Shown one piece after another: positions 1-11,386 of a DNA stretch of 35,788 nt. The position numbers and the translations under genes are program-made. The notes below the pieces were generated by a model, which saw nothing but the letters and a program-made list of their open reading frames with translations, was not told where the DNA came from and made no database searches. Numbering within the stretch: position 1 is the stretch's first letter; the number at the start of each line of letters is the position of its first letter. The stretch is from Seison nebaliae (taxonomy: Eukaryota; Rotifera; Pararotatoria; Seisonacea; Seisonidae), in the NCBI GenBank assembly GCA_023231475.1, contig JALJEE010002955.1, positions 1 through 35,788 of the forward strand, written 5' to 3'.

Positions 1-11
1 CATGTTCCCTA

Positions 12-1451
12 ATGCCATCTAAAATTATTTCAGTTAGGAATAAATTTTTGGAACATCCAGAACTGAAACATAATGATTTAAATTTGGTTGACGATAATTC
101 TAAAGGATTATTGTCAAAAATTGTTGATTGGACCTCCCAAACGGTTGAATATGGAATATCTGGAATGAATAATACTGTGGAGAGCTATAGAAGATCAAAC
201 CATCTTTTAACAACTTACATGTCCACTTTGACGAATTTTTTGCATTTTTTATTCTATGGAGGTGGTGGAGTTAATAAAGATGAATGTGTCATTCATATTT
301 TTCACGGAGGGAAATTAGATGAAGTAGCAACAGAAATAAAATATAATTCTCTTTTTCCCCGTAAAATAATGCTGGATGAAGATAGCGTCTCATATTTTCC
401 ACATTTGAGTATAATCTACATCGAAATTTTCTTTTCAATTTTTGAAGTTTTGAAAAATAAGGAAAATGTTACTTTGCAAAATTTCGAATCTCATTTACAT
501 ATACCATGGAGTGACAACACATTCCTGACAGAAGACTTATGGTTACCGAAAAAAACGGCCTATTTAGTGATAAGATATGGTTTACCTTCAACAGTATTTG
601 TCAGTTTTCAAGATAGAGGATATAATTACATGAATCAACCCGAACTAGTAACAATTATCGGAAGACCTGTAATTTTTCTAGTAAAAATGCTGAAAGAAAA
701 CCTGCGTATGTCTAACGAGGTCATAGGTCATACGAAAAAATCTTTCGATGAAACGAATGTTTTAGAAGTACTAAAATTAATGGAGAATGAAATAAAGATG
801 AGGTTTGCTCGGATAAAGATCAAATTACCACCAGAATTCTGGTGTGGAGATATTCCATGTAGAAAGCGGTTATTCAGCAATTGTCCAATGTACAAATATG
901 ACACTGAAGAATATACATTATTTGGGATAGCCTTTAGAAAATCTTCTTCCGTGTACGAAATTAAGACGAAATTAGATGAAATAATGATTGAAAATTTAGA
1001 ATACTCAACCGCGAAAGAAGAAACATTTAATATGGCGTTTAGTTATGTGATGAACCAGTTACAAGGATATAATGTAACGGACAGAATAGAAAAATACATA
1101 AGAAATTTCGCAGAAGAAATGGCGACGATAAAAACGGTAATGAATTTCAAATATATAAATCGATTGACGGCACGTCATAAAAATATATCTTTTCCAAAAA
1201 TAGACATTGTCAGTAAACCTGGTATGCATTCCGTTGCATTAGTCCGAACATTCAGTTTGAAGTGGTGGTATATTAATAATAATGATATTACACCTGTAAA
1301 GAATGTAAAAGAATTCATCTTAAACTTACAAATCTCATTAATTCCTGAATTAACTGCTTGGCAACGTATTTATAATGATGCGAATTTGTTGAAAAATTTA
1401 CGAGAAATTATTCAACCAATTAAATTGCCCACCACCAACCAAAAAATTTGA
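12..1451 (+). CDS. Orphan protein, 479 codons or longer, function unknown
   Basis: A single open frame ends in a TGA at 1449-1451. The frame is still open from the first ATG at position 12 back to the window edge, so this may be the last exon of a longer gene. I do not recognise the family. There is no obvious signal peptide. One hydrophobic stretch lies around residues 69-82 (TNFLHFLFYGGGG) and another around 135-145, but neither is a convincing membrane segment. A short Cys cluster (WCGDIPCRKRLFSNC) lies near residue 277-291. The amino acid make-up is ordinary and mixed, not low-complexity, and lacks recognisable catalytic motifs. AATAAA motifs occur at 1583 and 1615. It is probably a real lineage-specific gene because of its length in an AT-rich background where stops are frequent. 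Confidence 0.6.
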   Translation: MPSKIISVRNKFLEHPELKHNDLNLVDDNSKGLLSKIVDWTSQTVEYGISGMNNTVESYRRSNHLLTTYMSTLTNFLHFLFYGGGGVNKDECVIHIFHGGKLDEVATEIKYNSLFPRKIMLDEDSVSYFPHLSIIYIEIFFSIFEVLKNKENVTLQNFESHLHIPWSDNTFLTEDLWLPKKTAYLVIRYGLPSTVFVSFQDRGYNYMNQPELVTIIGRPVIFLVKMLKENLRMSNEVIGHTKKSFDETNVLEVLKLMENEIKMRFARIKIKLPPEFWCGDIPCRKRLFSNCPMYKYDTEEYTLFGIAFRKSSSVYEIKTKLDEIMIENLEYSTAKEETFNMAFSYVMNQLQGYNVTDRIEKYIRNFAEEMATIKTVMNFKYINRLTARHKNISFPKIDIVSKPGMHSVALVRTFSLKWWYINNNDITPVKNVKEFILNLQISLIPELTAWQRIYNDANLLKNLREIIQPIKLPTTNQKI

Positions 1452-1842
1452 TTATCTAAATATCGTTACTAATTAAACTATAACAATAACTAATTTCATT
1501 ATATTAATTTCGATAAAAGTTTAATCATTTTAAACTTCTTCATCAGAGAATAGTTTAAGAAAGTAAACATACCGTTAACATGAATAAATGAACAACGTAA
1601 TATAATAGAATAATAATAAATGAAAGAGAATACGTATGTGATTTGAGAAAGAAGAAATGATTGTAAGACTGAATCACTTTGTAAATTTAGTTTGTGAAGG
1701 ATAGCTATTAGCTATTGGTCATTAAATGTCTGTTATAATTCTCTCAGAGGAAATGGGAGAGACATTAATGACCATTAAATGATTAGCTGAATAATTTATT
1801 GAATTTTTTTTATTTGTTTTACGTTAATTTTTTGTGGAATCG
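1452..1842. other. Intergenic: 3' end of orphan gene and promoter/5' UTR of PPIP5K
   Basis: AT-rich sequence without coding signals. It holds candidate polyadenylation signals AATAAA at 1583-1588 and 1615-1620 for the upstream gene, and an imperfect inverted repeat (1716-1731 with 1760-1774) about 70 bp before the PPIP5K start codon. Confidence 0.6.
1716..1774. repeat. Inverted repeat upstream of PPIP5K start
   Basis: TGGTCATTAAATGTCT at 1716-1731 is the reverse complement of AGACATTAATGACCA at 1760-1774 apart from one bulged base. The spacer is 28 nt. Copies of TAGCT lie just outside both arms. It would be in the promoter or 5' UTR of the next gene; the function is unknown. Confidence 0.6.
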
Positions 1843-4800
1843 ATGGAAGAAGAAGAGAAGATGAACGGGCCACAACGAAATGAAATGAAGAATGAGGTTC
1901 AATTTTCTGATGACGATCGAGACGACGACGAAGAAGAAGAAGAAAAAGAAGAGGATGAAGAGGTCAGTTCAAATTAAATTATAACTCAATTGTCAATATT
2001 CTCATCTAATGATTTTGTATTGTGTCTTTTTTAATACGTCATCATCGAGGAATCTTTGTTTCCCTTCAATCTTTTCCGTCATCGTTATTCATTTCAGAAA
2101 GATCATCTGAATTTAACGTAATAAACAACATTCAAATAATGAATTGGCTCTATTTTCAGAATACATCGTTTATTCGTGTCGGTGTCTGTGCAATGGAGAA
2201 GAAATCATCTTCTAAACCGATGAGATCGATTCTCGATCGACTGCTCAATTTTCCTTTTATCAAAATAATCGTCTTCCCCGAAAATGTCATTCTTCACTCT
2301 CCCATTACACAATGGCCACAAGTTTTATTTTTTGAAAATTTTAAATTATTCAAATTATTTAGGTGAATTGTCTAATCGCATTCCATTCGAAGGGATTTCC
2401 TTTAGCGAAGGCATTGGCTTATGTGGAACATGTTCGACCATTCCTCATTAACGATCTCAATTATCAGTGGGTTCTACAAGATCGGATGAGTGTCAGTGAA
2501 ATTTTAGGAGAGAATGGAATCGATCAACCGAGATGGGCTGTCAAATTACACAACGATGGGAAAATAGTGAAAGAGGAAGACGATTATATCGATATTGATG
2601 GAGAAATTTTTCAAAAGCCATTCGTAGAGAAACCAGTAAATGCTGAAGATCATAATATTCATATTTATTTCCCACCAACTGCTGGTGGTGGATCGCAGAG
2701 ATTATTCCGTAAAATTGGAAGTCGTTCGTCGGTATATACGGGAGAAAATAAAATCCGTCGAAACGGTGATTATATTTATGAAGAATTCATGCCAACTGAT
2801 GGAACGGATGTAAAAGTATATACAGTGGGACCAGATTATGCTCATGCCGAAGCGAGAAAGTCACCAGCACTTGACGGAAAAGTAGAACGAGATGCAAATG
2901 GTAAAGAAGTTCGCTATCCGGTAATGTTGAAAGCGAATGAGAAATTGATCGCGAGAAAAATTTGTTTAGCATTTAAACAAACCGTTTGTGGATTTGATTT
3001 TTTACGATCTGGTGGCAAATCGTATGTTTGTGATGTGAACGGATTTAGTTTCGTGAAAACTTCGGAGAAATATTATGAAGATTGTGCTCAAATTTTAGGA
3101 ACGATGATCATTCAGGAATTGGCACCAACATTCAAATTACCAATCACCATACAAAGAGCGACAGATGACGCTCCTATTGTACCGACGACAACTGGAACGA
3201 TGATGGAATTAAGATGTGTCATCGCCGTCATACGACACGGAGATCGAACTCCTAAACAAAAAATGAAGATGGAAGTTCGTCATCCTCTGTTAGTGAATTT
3301 TAATGAGAAATTGAAAAATTTAGAAAATTTTTTTTATAGTTTCTTCGAATTATGTTCCAAATATGATGATGGAAGTAAAGGTCAATTGAAATTGAAACGA
3401 CCATATCAATTGCAGGAAGTTCTCGATATCGCCCGGAAGCTCATACAGGAATGTGATAAAGCGAATTCGGACATTGTCCCTGGATCGAATGAACCCAGAA
3501 CGAAATTACTACAAATGAAAAGTGTTTTAGAAATGTTAATTTCATTCGATATCCATCAGGAATTTGATTAACTTGCTTTTCTATTAGGTATGGTCATTTT
3601 TCGGGAATCAATCGTAAAATTCAATTTAAATTAAATCGAAAGAAAAAAAATAAGAAAGGTAATAATGAAGATGATTATGCTTTATTACTCATTCTAAAGT
3701 GGGGCGGTGAATTGACAAAAGCCGGACGACATCAAGCGGAAGAATTGGGAAAATGTTTCCAGAAAATGTATCCGGGTGGTCAAAATGAAGGTGGCGCTCC
3801 AGAAACAAGTTAATTATTTTCATTTAAATTTATCTAATCTATTGTTGTTGTTGTTGATGTTGGTATTGAACGAATTGATATTTACTATAAAGTCATAAGA
3901 AATGCTTGGAGAGGTATCATTCTTCCCATTTATTATTTTTCTTCTCATTCCACTTTTATTTTATCTATGTATCACTCATCAATTAATTATATTTGGATTA
4001 ATGTAACTTTATTACGCTTAATTAATAATAATTTAATTATTTTCATTAATTTCAAATTTTTCATTTTTAGCTGTCACATCCAATGTTTTACATAATCGAC
4101 CAGATGTTGGTCTCCTCAGGCTTCATTCGACATATCGACATGATCTTAAAATTTATGCAGCTGATGAAGGACGTGTACAAATGACAGCTGCCGCATTCAC
4201 CAAAGTACACATTCAACTTATTTACAAATCTTTAACATTTCTCTTTCTTAGGGTCTATTGGCATTGGAAGGTGAATTAGCGCCAATTCTTGTTCAAATGG
4301 TGAAATCGGCCGATACGAACGGATTATTGGAAGATGATACGATTGCCCAAGATGAAATTAACAAGTTTAATTAATTTTTTTTGCATTATAAAAATATATA
4401 TTATTATAATTATCATAACAATCGATTTAGAGTGAAAGACGTCCTCAAAACTTATTTCCATGATAAGAATTTTACAGAAGAAGAAATTCATGAAGTTATT
4501 TCCATTTCGTCTCCAAATTTTAACATTTAAATTTCTCATTTTTTTTTAGTTAGCAAACGATAGTTCGATTTCCGTATTGAACACTTGTTACTTTTTGAAA
4601 AATCCGGTGAAAGCTTGTCAGACAGTTCTCGAACATTTGAAAGCAATGGTAAAATTAATTCAGAATCATATCGCCAATCGCAGTGTCTATGGTTTGAAAT
4701 TTGGTGAATTTAGAAAAATAAATTTTTGTTAAAGAAAAAAAATTGTATCATAGTGAATCATGGGAATTGTTGCTGAGGAGATGGTCGAAATTACAGAAAG

Positions 4801-7800
4801 ATTTTTATCGAGAAGAAAAGGCTGATTTTGATATTTCAAAAATTCCTGATATTTATGATGGAATCAAATATGATATTCTTCACAATCAACGCATTCTGCG
4901 ATATCCAAAAGCTGCCGAATTTTTCACCATATCGAAAGCGTTAGCTGATTTGGTCATTCCATTGGAATATGGAATTGCCGTTGATGAAAGATTGAAAATC
5001 GCTCAAGGAATTGTTGCTCCATTATTGAGGAAGATAAAGATCGATTTAGAACGGACAATGAGAGAGATTGATGATGATATTGGAAGTAAATTAAATCCGC
5101 AGTTTTATTTCTTTTAAAATTTTTCTTCTTTCAATTTCCCATCAGATATTTGGCATCGAAAGGAATTCGCACCCCTAGTCGACATGTACGAACTCGATTA
5201 TATTTCACATCTGAATCACATGTCCACTCTCTACTTAACGTCATCCGTTATGGTGGATTATTTGGCGTTAGTTTTTTTTTCAAATTTTTTCAAATTTTTT
5301 TTACCGGAAATTTTTTTTCAGTCCAATGACGGTCAAGGACGTCGTGCAAACGCTTACGTGAGCGCAGTGAGTGAATTGAATTATCTGACACAGATTGTCA
5401 TCATGTTACATGAAGATCGAACGAAATCTCTTGATTCGGAAGAGAGATTTCACGTAGAAATCCATTTTTCACCCGGAGTCATCACTGGAACTCAGAATCA
5501 AGAAATGAAGAGAATGGACAATGAACAAATTATGGCTGAATCGAATAAGAATTGGGTGATTCATGAGGAGCGATTACAAAATTTAATATCAGCCAGTCAT
5601 CAACGAATGCCATCAAGTAAATCAGATTCGATCGGTAGATTTGAAATTGAATCAGTGAACGATTTAAATCAGAAGTCATTGAAGAAAAGTCAATCGCATC
5701 ATTCGCAGAATTCTCTAAATTATCAATCAGATCGACCACGAAAAGAAATGAAAGAAGTGAGAAGTTTATTTCGGAAGAGAAATGATGATAATAAACATGA
5801 AATGAGAAAAGGAATGAAAAAAGAGAAAATTATTAATGACGAACATCAAGATCGAACATCAACCGGATCTACTGACGATGATACTCATTATCATACCGTA
5901 CATGGATGGCCGTTAGGTCAAGGACAATTTGTTCAAGCTAAAGATCGTATTAATCATTTGCCGATGATGGGAACATTGAGGAAAGCAGCGGATTATGATT
6001 GTGGTTATAATTCCGATCCACCAACAACTACCAGATCGAATGAAACGATAACGAATGAAACATATTCGAATATGGAACAAATTCGTTCACTTTCTTATTC
6101 TGATCAAATTATTAATAGTCGTTATCCAACATTAAATGATAAACGTTATCGTCATCCAAGTCAAATGACAACTCCGAGTGGCAAATCACGATTCTTTAAC
6201 GGAAAACGACTCGTTCAATCCGAATTGAAACGACGAATCGATAATCGATTAACTTGTGGTATTTTCAGTACACGTGTCATTAAAGGACGAACGGCATCAC
6301 TTGATTCTTGTATCGATACCGAATCATCCTACAGAAAACGAGATAGTGTTCTCGACGAATTTAGATCGATGAATGATAAGTCTCGTACGAATCAACCAAT
6401 AAATGGTTCGGACGTTGAAAGAACTATTTCCGTGTCTTCTATTCCACCAATACTCAAACAAATCGCCACTGCTACTAATGTTCTCGAACCGACACTAATT
6501 CAACCAGGAGCCGTCGAATATTCATTGGCATTACCATTACAATATTATATGGCCAGAGAAGAAACGGTCTCCGAACATAGTAGTCGATCGACTGGATGTG
6601 GAAGTGTCGGAGCTCTACCACAATCGAGTAAATTATATGATCTCCAACAACAGAACACACAAATGTCGAAGAATCAAGATGATGCTGGGAAGAATTTAGA
6701 TGAGATTTTGAAAGATAACGAAACTAAAACTAATCGATATGGATCGAGTAAAGGAAAGAACTCTTCGAAATTCCGTAATCGATCAGCTGCCAATTGGACA
6801 GGAAGTGACACGGCAATTCTTCGTTCAAGAAAAATGTCTTCCAAATATATTCGTTCGAAAGAAAAAGGTTTTGTTCAGTTTTTTGTTTAAAATTTAAAAA
6901 ATTTTTAAATTTTCTTTTTTTTTTCATATAAATAATATAAATTTTTTCAATTCCGGTAGATGGAGATTCAACGATTGATGCCGAACCGTTTATCGTTCCA
7001 TTGGAAACGTTACATAATAAAATGTCTTGGAAACAGATGGATAACTTCCTGGCTCGGATGGTACACGCCGCCTCGGAAAACAGCCCATCAGGTTAAAATT
7101 ATAATACTTGTGTTCAGGAAAAAAAGTGTGGCGGGAATTTGAAATTTAATTTGATTTTCGCATTTTCACAATTGGACATAAATTTATCTGGGGTAATTCT
7201 CTTCCCGTTGTTTTTAGAAAAAAGAATTATTATAATTTAACATGAATCTAATTCTCTTCTGTTTTCATTCACAACAACTTAGCGAGGAGACATTTTCTAT
7301 CTTTCTCTGAGTTCATTGGTGGTGAGTGAACGAGAAATGTTTTTCTATTTCGATTGACGACCGAACCAATTGTAAGTTCTACAACATCCCCTTATCATTT
7401 CTTTTTTTAATTAACATCCATCTATTCTTTTCTCCCACGAACTCAATTTGACGATTTTAAAATATTGCCAAGATATATCTACTGAGAAGAACTTCCGAAA
7501 AATACCTCTGTCTTTAGACCATCCAATTTAGACACACACATACACACAATTCTTTCCATTTTACCATTTGTCTCCGATTCAAGCAGAAAAACTGATTCTT
7601 GACAATTCTGATTGTTTCTCCATTTTTCTGAAAAATCTAATTTTTTTATTCGATTTATCGATTCTTTATAGTCTGACTCTTCTTCCCATCAAACATCCTC
7701 AAAAAAATTTTCTTTTATTCAAAAAAAAAAAATTCAAAAATCTTCTCCCCTCAAAATCATTAATGGAAAAACATTCTTCTTTTTGTATGTGGCTATTTAG

Positions 7801-9323
7801 TATCGCAGAAATCTTCCGATTATAGTCACTTGGAACGGAAATTTGTTGAATCAGTTTACCAATCTGTATTGAGGACGAAATCTAACCAATTACGTCCGAA
7901 AGATTTACGTCGTGTCAAATTCAACAAATCGAAAGAAAATGATGTTGGTGTGTCAGTGGACGATAATCGGAAAGACGAAGAAGAGAAACGAGGAAAATTA
8001 TTGAAAATACCAACTGTCCCTGACGGTGTTTCATCGCAATCGACAATTCAGGATTCAAGAGAGAAATTCCCACCAAAAGTAAAAGGATTCACTTTTGATG
8101 AAGTGATGGAAATTCGACAAAAGAAACAAGAGAAGAAAGAAATGACAAGACAGAACGAAGTGAATGTTGTCGATATGAATGATAGTAATTCGATTATTGC
8201 TGCGATACAACCAATTTGGATAGCTGAAGAAGAATTAGAAATTAATATTGAAAATGGTCCGTCTGTCACATTAGTCAGTGATCGAATTGATTCTGCTCAA
8301 ATGGCTGAAGAGAATTTGGATGAAGAAAAAGAATCGACTTCTATTGAGGAAACAACTGAAAATTATGATTCGCCCAGTATCCTAACGATGGAAACATCTG
8401 AGAATCGACCGTCAACTGAATCGGCAAAAGAGAAAATAAAATCGGGAAAAGAGAAAGATGTCACTCGTTCAAGAACATCATCATGTATTGATGTTGTGAA
8501 GAAGAAAAAGAAGAAACTTCGACGAGAACCGTCAGTGGAAGAAGTTGTGAAAACGATTCAAATGGAAAAAGACAGAAAGAAAGTTGGAAGGAAAAATCCG
8601 ATAAAATTGAATAGTTTAGACAAAGGAAATTTTCGATCATTATCAACTGGTAAATTATTCGATTCAACCGAACGATTGTTAGCGGAACCGGCAGGAAAAA
8701 AATATTTATTAACTTCCATTTCTTGTGATACTTTCATCACAAACGAATCCTCAAATGTTCTTACCAAATTGGATTTATCTGATACTCATCTACCGGAAGT
8801 GATGCACGAAGTTGTTTATGATCGAACTTCAACTGTCACTGGTAAATCGAGACGAGCCATCCAACAAGACAATACGGCTTGGACACCGTTCTCTAGACCG
8901 AAAGCAAACAAGGAACAAGAAGCGAACGGAAGCTCAACACTCGGAACGAGTAGTGACACGAATTATTTATTTGTGAAAACTTCTTCTAATTTCTCTAGTC
9001 GATCTGATACAAGAAAAGGAAACAAACTGTCACCGAACGAAACGAACGGAAATCCAAAAGTGTCACAGAAACAAAAGAAACATTTATCCGATACATCCGA
9101 ACAATATTTATCGAAAGAGCATAGTAGTTCTTCTATGATCTGCTCCGATTCCTCCCCACAACATGGCGTGCTGACTCATGAAAAGTGTTATTACTACAAG
9201 AAATCTTCCACCAATGACACTTTTCAACAACAAATTCAACAATACGTCAACCACATCTTGCATGCTGCACATCGACGCTTCACTGAACAGCAGAATGAAG
9301 AAAACGTGGAAGAAGAAATGTAA
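1843..9323 (+). CDS. PPIP5K: Inositol hexakisphosphate/diphosphoinositol kinase PPIP5K (VIP1 family)
   Basis: Cytosolic bifunctional enzyme of inositol pyrophosphate metabolism: an ATP-grasp kinase makes 1-InsP7/InsP8, and a histidine-phosphatase-like domain can remove that phosphate. Exons: 1843-1962, 2160-2321, 2363-3534, 3588-3808, 4071-4204, 4252-4364, 4431-4494, 4550-4691, 4735-5101, 5146-5266, 5322-6867, 6960-7091, 7801-9323; phases sum to 1938 codons plus stop. Family motifs seen: [67 protein letters not shown] (kinase, residues about 40-385) and [67 protein letters not shown] (phosphatase-like, to about 880). After this come roughly 1050 disordered Ser/Lys/Glu-rich residues, with one conserved island ([10 protein letters not shown], exon 12). 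Animal PPIP5Ks are usually 1200-1450 residues. The start is the first ATG of an acidic Glu/Asp-rich leader. The exon 8 donor could be 4692 or 4704; both keep frame. Confidence 0.95.
3893..3913 (+). other. Candidate 21-nt microexon of PPIP5K
   Basis: Between PPIP5K exons 4 and 5 (262 bp) the only AG before 3893 that could serve as acceptor is TATAAAG; a donor GT follows at 3914. The 21 nt would enter in phase 1 and leave in phase 1, adding seven residues (IIRNAWR followed by the split Ala codon) at a loop where vertebrate PPIP5Ks are shorter. Skipping it also keeps the frame, so it is optional and unproven. Confidence 0.3.
7092..7800 (+). other. Long (709 bp) intron 12 of PPIP5K
   Basis: By far the largest intron of this gene; the others range from 41 to 262 bp. 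The donor GTTAAA follows codons for SENSPS and the acceptor TATTTAG at 7800 is the only one nearby whose phase joins the 500-codon last exon, giving [16 protein letters not shown] further exon inside is possible; an open stretch at 7282-7320 bounded by AG and GTGAGT would not restore the needed phase. Confidence 0.6.
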
Positions 9324-9409
9324 ATTATATTCATCAAATGTCGAATTAGAAAAACAATTCTTGTTCATAAAACTATTGATTATTAGCGATTGTATTACGA
9401 TTTGTATTA

Positions 9410-9415
9410 AATAAA
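9410..9415 (+). promoter_or_regulatory. Polyadenylation signal AATAAA of PPIP5K
   Basis: Canonical AATAAA 87 nt after the TAA stop at 9321-9323, the first one downstream. Confidence 0.6.
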
Positions 9416-10072
9416 TTCTTCGGTGATTTACTTAATGAAATTCTTTAAATTAATTATAATATAATTTAATTATTAAAGATATTTAACATTTTCATGATAT
9501 TTAATTTAATCAATTATTCATCAAATCATTTGCATGTTTGAAAGAAATTTGTTTTGGAATTGGTAGAAATTGGAATTAGATAAGAATAATTTTATTAACT
9601 CTTTTGAAAATTGTCGATTATGAAACAAGATCGTTTTGATTCGAAATGAATGTTTAGTTTTTCTTTGAGAAAAAAGGAATTTACTAGGAGATTGCTAGAT
9701 GAACTAAATGTGTATGGAATGAATATGAGTTGCAGCAAAATAGAAAGAGAGAGATAGAGAGGGGGTATGAGCAGAACGGAGTGAATAATTAGGAATTTCA
9801 AATGAGATAAAAGTCAAATGAAAAGGAAATAATATTTAGAGTTTCAGAAAATAAAACTAATTTCCTTTGAGGAGAAAATGAGAAAGGAGACTGAATGATA
9901 AATAATGAGAATGAACTGTAAAACGTCGAGAAAGGACGTTGAAAGGTATCTCGTAAATTTTTTGAGTTTCGATGATTTTTCAAAATTTTGTATTATCAAA
10001 ATAGAAATTGAAATAAGATGATGGAAATGAAACAACTGTTCATTTTGAAAATGATAGATGGTCCAATTCATT
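9416..10072. other. Intergenic between convergent PPIP5K and Pro/Cys-rich gene
   Basis: No coding signal. It includes a purine run (about 9735-9770) and TTTATT at 9591-9596, which on the minus strand is AATAAA and could serve the Pro/Cys-rich gene, although that is nearly 480 nt from its stop. Confidence 0.5.
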
Positions 10073-10560
10073 CTAACAACATGGATTGCATGGTACCGGA
10101 ACTGGACATGGTACATATTTGATACATGGAACTGGTACGGGACATGGTACCGGTACAGGACATCGTACGGGACATGGCACCGGACATGGAACCATCCGTT
10201 CAGGTCCGGGAACACAAATTGGTTGTGGACATGGTACGGGACATGGTACTGGTCGAATGCATGGAACAGGTATGAGTTTTGGTGGCATACAAACCGGTAC
10301 TGGACATGGAACTGGACATGGTCTGATACATGGAACTGGTACTGGACATCTAATTGGAATACCGATTGGTTGTGGGCATGGAACTGGGCATGGTACTGGT
10401 CGAATGCATGGTACTGGTACTGGTCTTGGACATGGAATTGGACATGGAACTGGTACAGGTCTTGGACATGGTACTGGAACGGGTTGTGGACATGGGACAG
10501 GTACTGGACATGGAACTCGGATTATTTGTGGTGGTGGGGGACATCCTCCTCCTCCCATTG
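10073..10560 (-). repeat. Coding minisatellite for CPVPVPC units
   Basis: On the plus strand the motif GGTAC(T/C)GG(A/T)CATGG and variants recurs at short, irregular multiples of 3 nt. It encodes the PVPVPC/PCPVPC repeats, so length changes would preserve the frame. Confidence 0.7.
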
Positions 10561-11386
10561 GCATAGATGGCATTGGTGGTGGGCAACATGGCATTGGTGG
10601 TGGACAACATGGCATTGGTGGAGGCATTGGTGGTGGACAACATGGCATCGGTGGGGGCATTGGGGGTGGACAACATGGCATCGGTGGTGGACATGGACAA
10701 CATTGAGGTGGTGGTGGACATGGACAACAACCTCCACCCATTCCACCTCCCATACCTCCTCCCATTCCTCCCATTCCTCCAAATCCTCCTCCCATTCCTC
10801 CTCCAAATCCTCCTCTCATTCCTCCTCCGAATCCTCCAGCAGAACCACCTGAATGACCATGTGAAAATCCAGAACTGTTCATACTATAACCACCTCCGGA
10901 ACCGGTTGGCATTTGAGAGATGGTAATTTGGGGTGCTGGAACACAAATTACTCGGCTTTGAATTTGCGGCATTGGTATTGATGGCGGTGCATATGATGGT
11001 GCTGGTGGTGCATATTGAGGCATTGGAGCGGGTGCCGGCATTGGTGCAGGAGCTGGCATTGGTGCTGGTTGCGGAAGGTACTGTTGTGGTGCGGGTGGTA
11101 AGGTAATGTTATAAGTTGGAGCTCGCGCAGCTTGAGGTTGAGGGGCTGCAGGGGCACTTGGTGCAAATGCAGGGGCACTTGGTGCGTACGATTGTTGAGC
11201 TGGGGCGAATGTGGGTGCACTTGGTGCGTAAGATTGTTGAGCTGGTGCTGCGGCAATCGGCCTTCCAATCATCGCCATAACTTGAGCAGCTTGAGCTGAC
11301 ATTGGAATGACTGTTGATGGGAGAGCAGTACTGGAAGAACTCTGCGATGACTCACAGGGAGGCATTCCTGGTGGACAACACTGCAT
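10073..11386 (-). CDS. Pro/Cys/Gly-rich repetitive structural protein
   Basis: Intronless 437-residue protein. In order: a Cys-containing head (MQCCPPGMPPCESS); an Ala/Pro/Gln region (about 35-150) with QQSYAPSAP-type repeats; a Gly/Met-rich block (about 165-225, GGGMGGGFGG repeats); a CCPCPPP / PPPMPCC block (about 225-290); and a C-terminal part (about 290-437) built from PVPC, PQP and PRP units such as CPVPVPCPQP, ending NPCC. No hydrophobic signal peptide is visible, so it should be made in the cytosol. The style recalls disulfide-linked structural proteins of unrelated origin: vertebrate cornifins/keratin-associated proteins, and Cys-Pro-rich sperm-tail proteins (ODF1, Drosophila Mst87F type). 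This is similarity of composition, not shown homology. Frame choice is clear because the other frames read as nonsense Trp/Thr or His repeats. Confidence 0.85.
   Translation of the reverse strand: MQCCPPGMPPCESSQSSSSTALPSTVIPMSAQAAQVMAMIGRPIAAAPAQQSYAPSAPTFAPAQQSYAPSAPAFAPSAPAAPQPQAARAPTYNITLPPAPQQYLPQPAPMPAPAPMPAPAPMPQYAPPAPSYAPPSIPMPQIQSRVICVPAPQITISQMPTGSGGGYSMNSSGFSHGHSGGSAGGFGGGMRGGFGGGMGGGFGGMGGMGGGMGGGMGGGCCPCPPPPQCCPCPPPMPCCPPPMPPPMPCCPPPMPPPMPCCPPPMPCCPPPMPSMPMGGGGCPPPPQIIRVPCPVPVPCPQPVPVPCPRPVPVPCPIPCPRPVPVPCIRPVPCPVPCPQPIGIPIRCPVPVPCIRPCPVPCPVPVCMPPKLIPVPCIRPVPCPVPCPQPICVPGPERMVPCPVPCPVRCPVPVPCPVPVPCIKYVPCPVPVPCNPCC

Noticed and set aside
5184-5265. First residues of the ORF from 5184 as a PPIP5K start
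   Set aside because: The conserved [17 protein letters not shown] is in another frame here; a 55-bp intron at 5267-5321 separates it from the frame used downstream.
7282-7320. Extra PPIP5K exon between AG and GTGAGT
   Set aside because: It would leave the reading in phase 1, which still needs the 7801 acceptor, and codes no conserved residues; it remains possible but unsupported.
10058-10852. Plus-strand Trp/Thr-rich (264 codons) and His/Gly-rich (206 codons) ORFs
   Set aside because: They are antisense or frame-shifted shadows of the Pro/Cys-rich gene; the codon repeat in the coding frame keeps the other frames free of stops.
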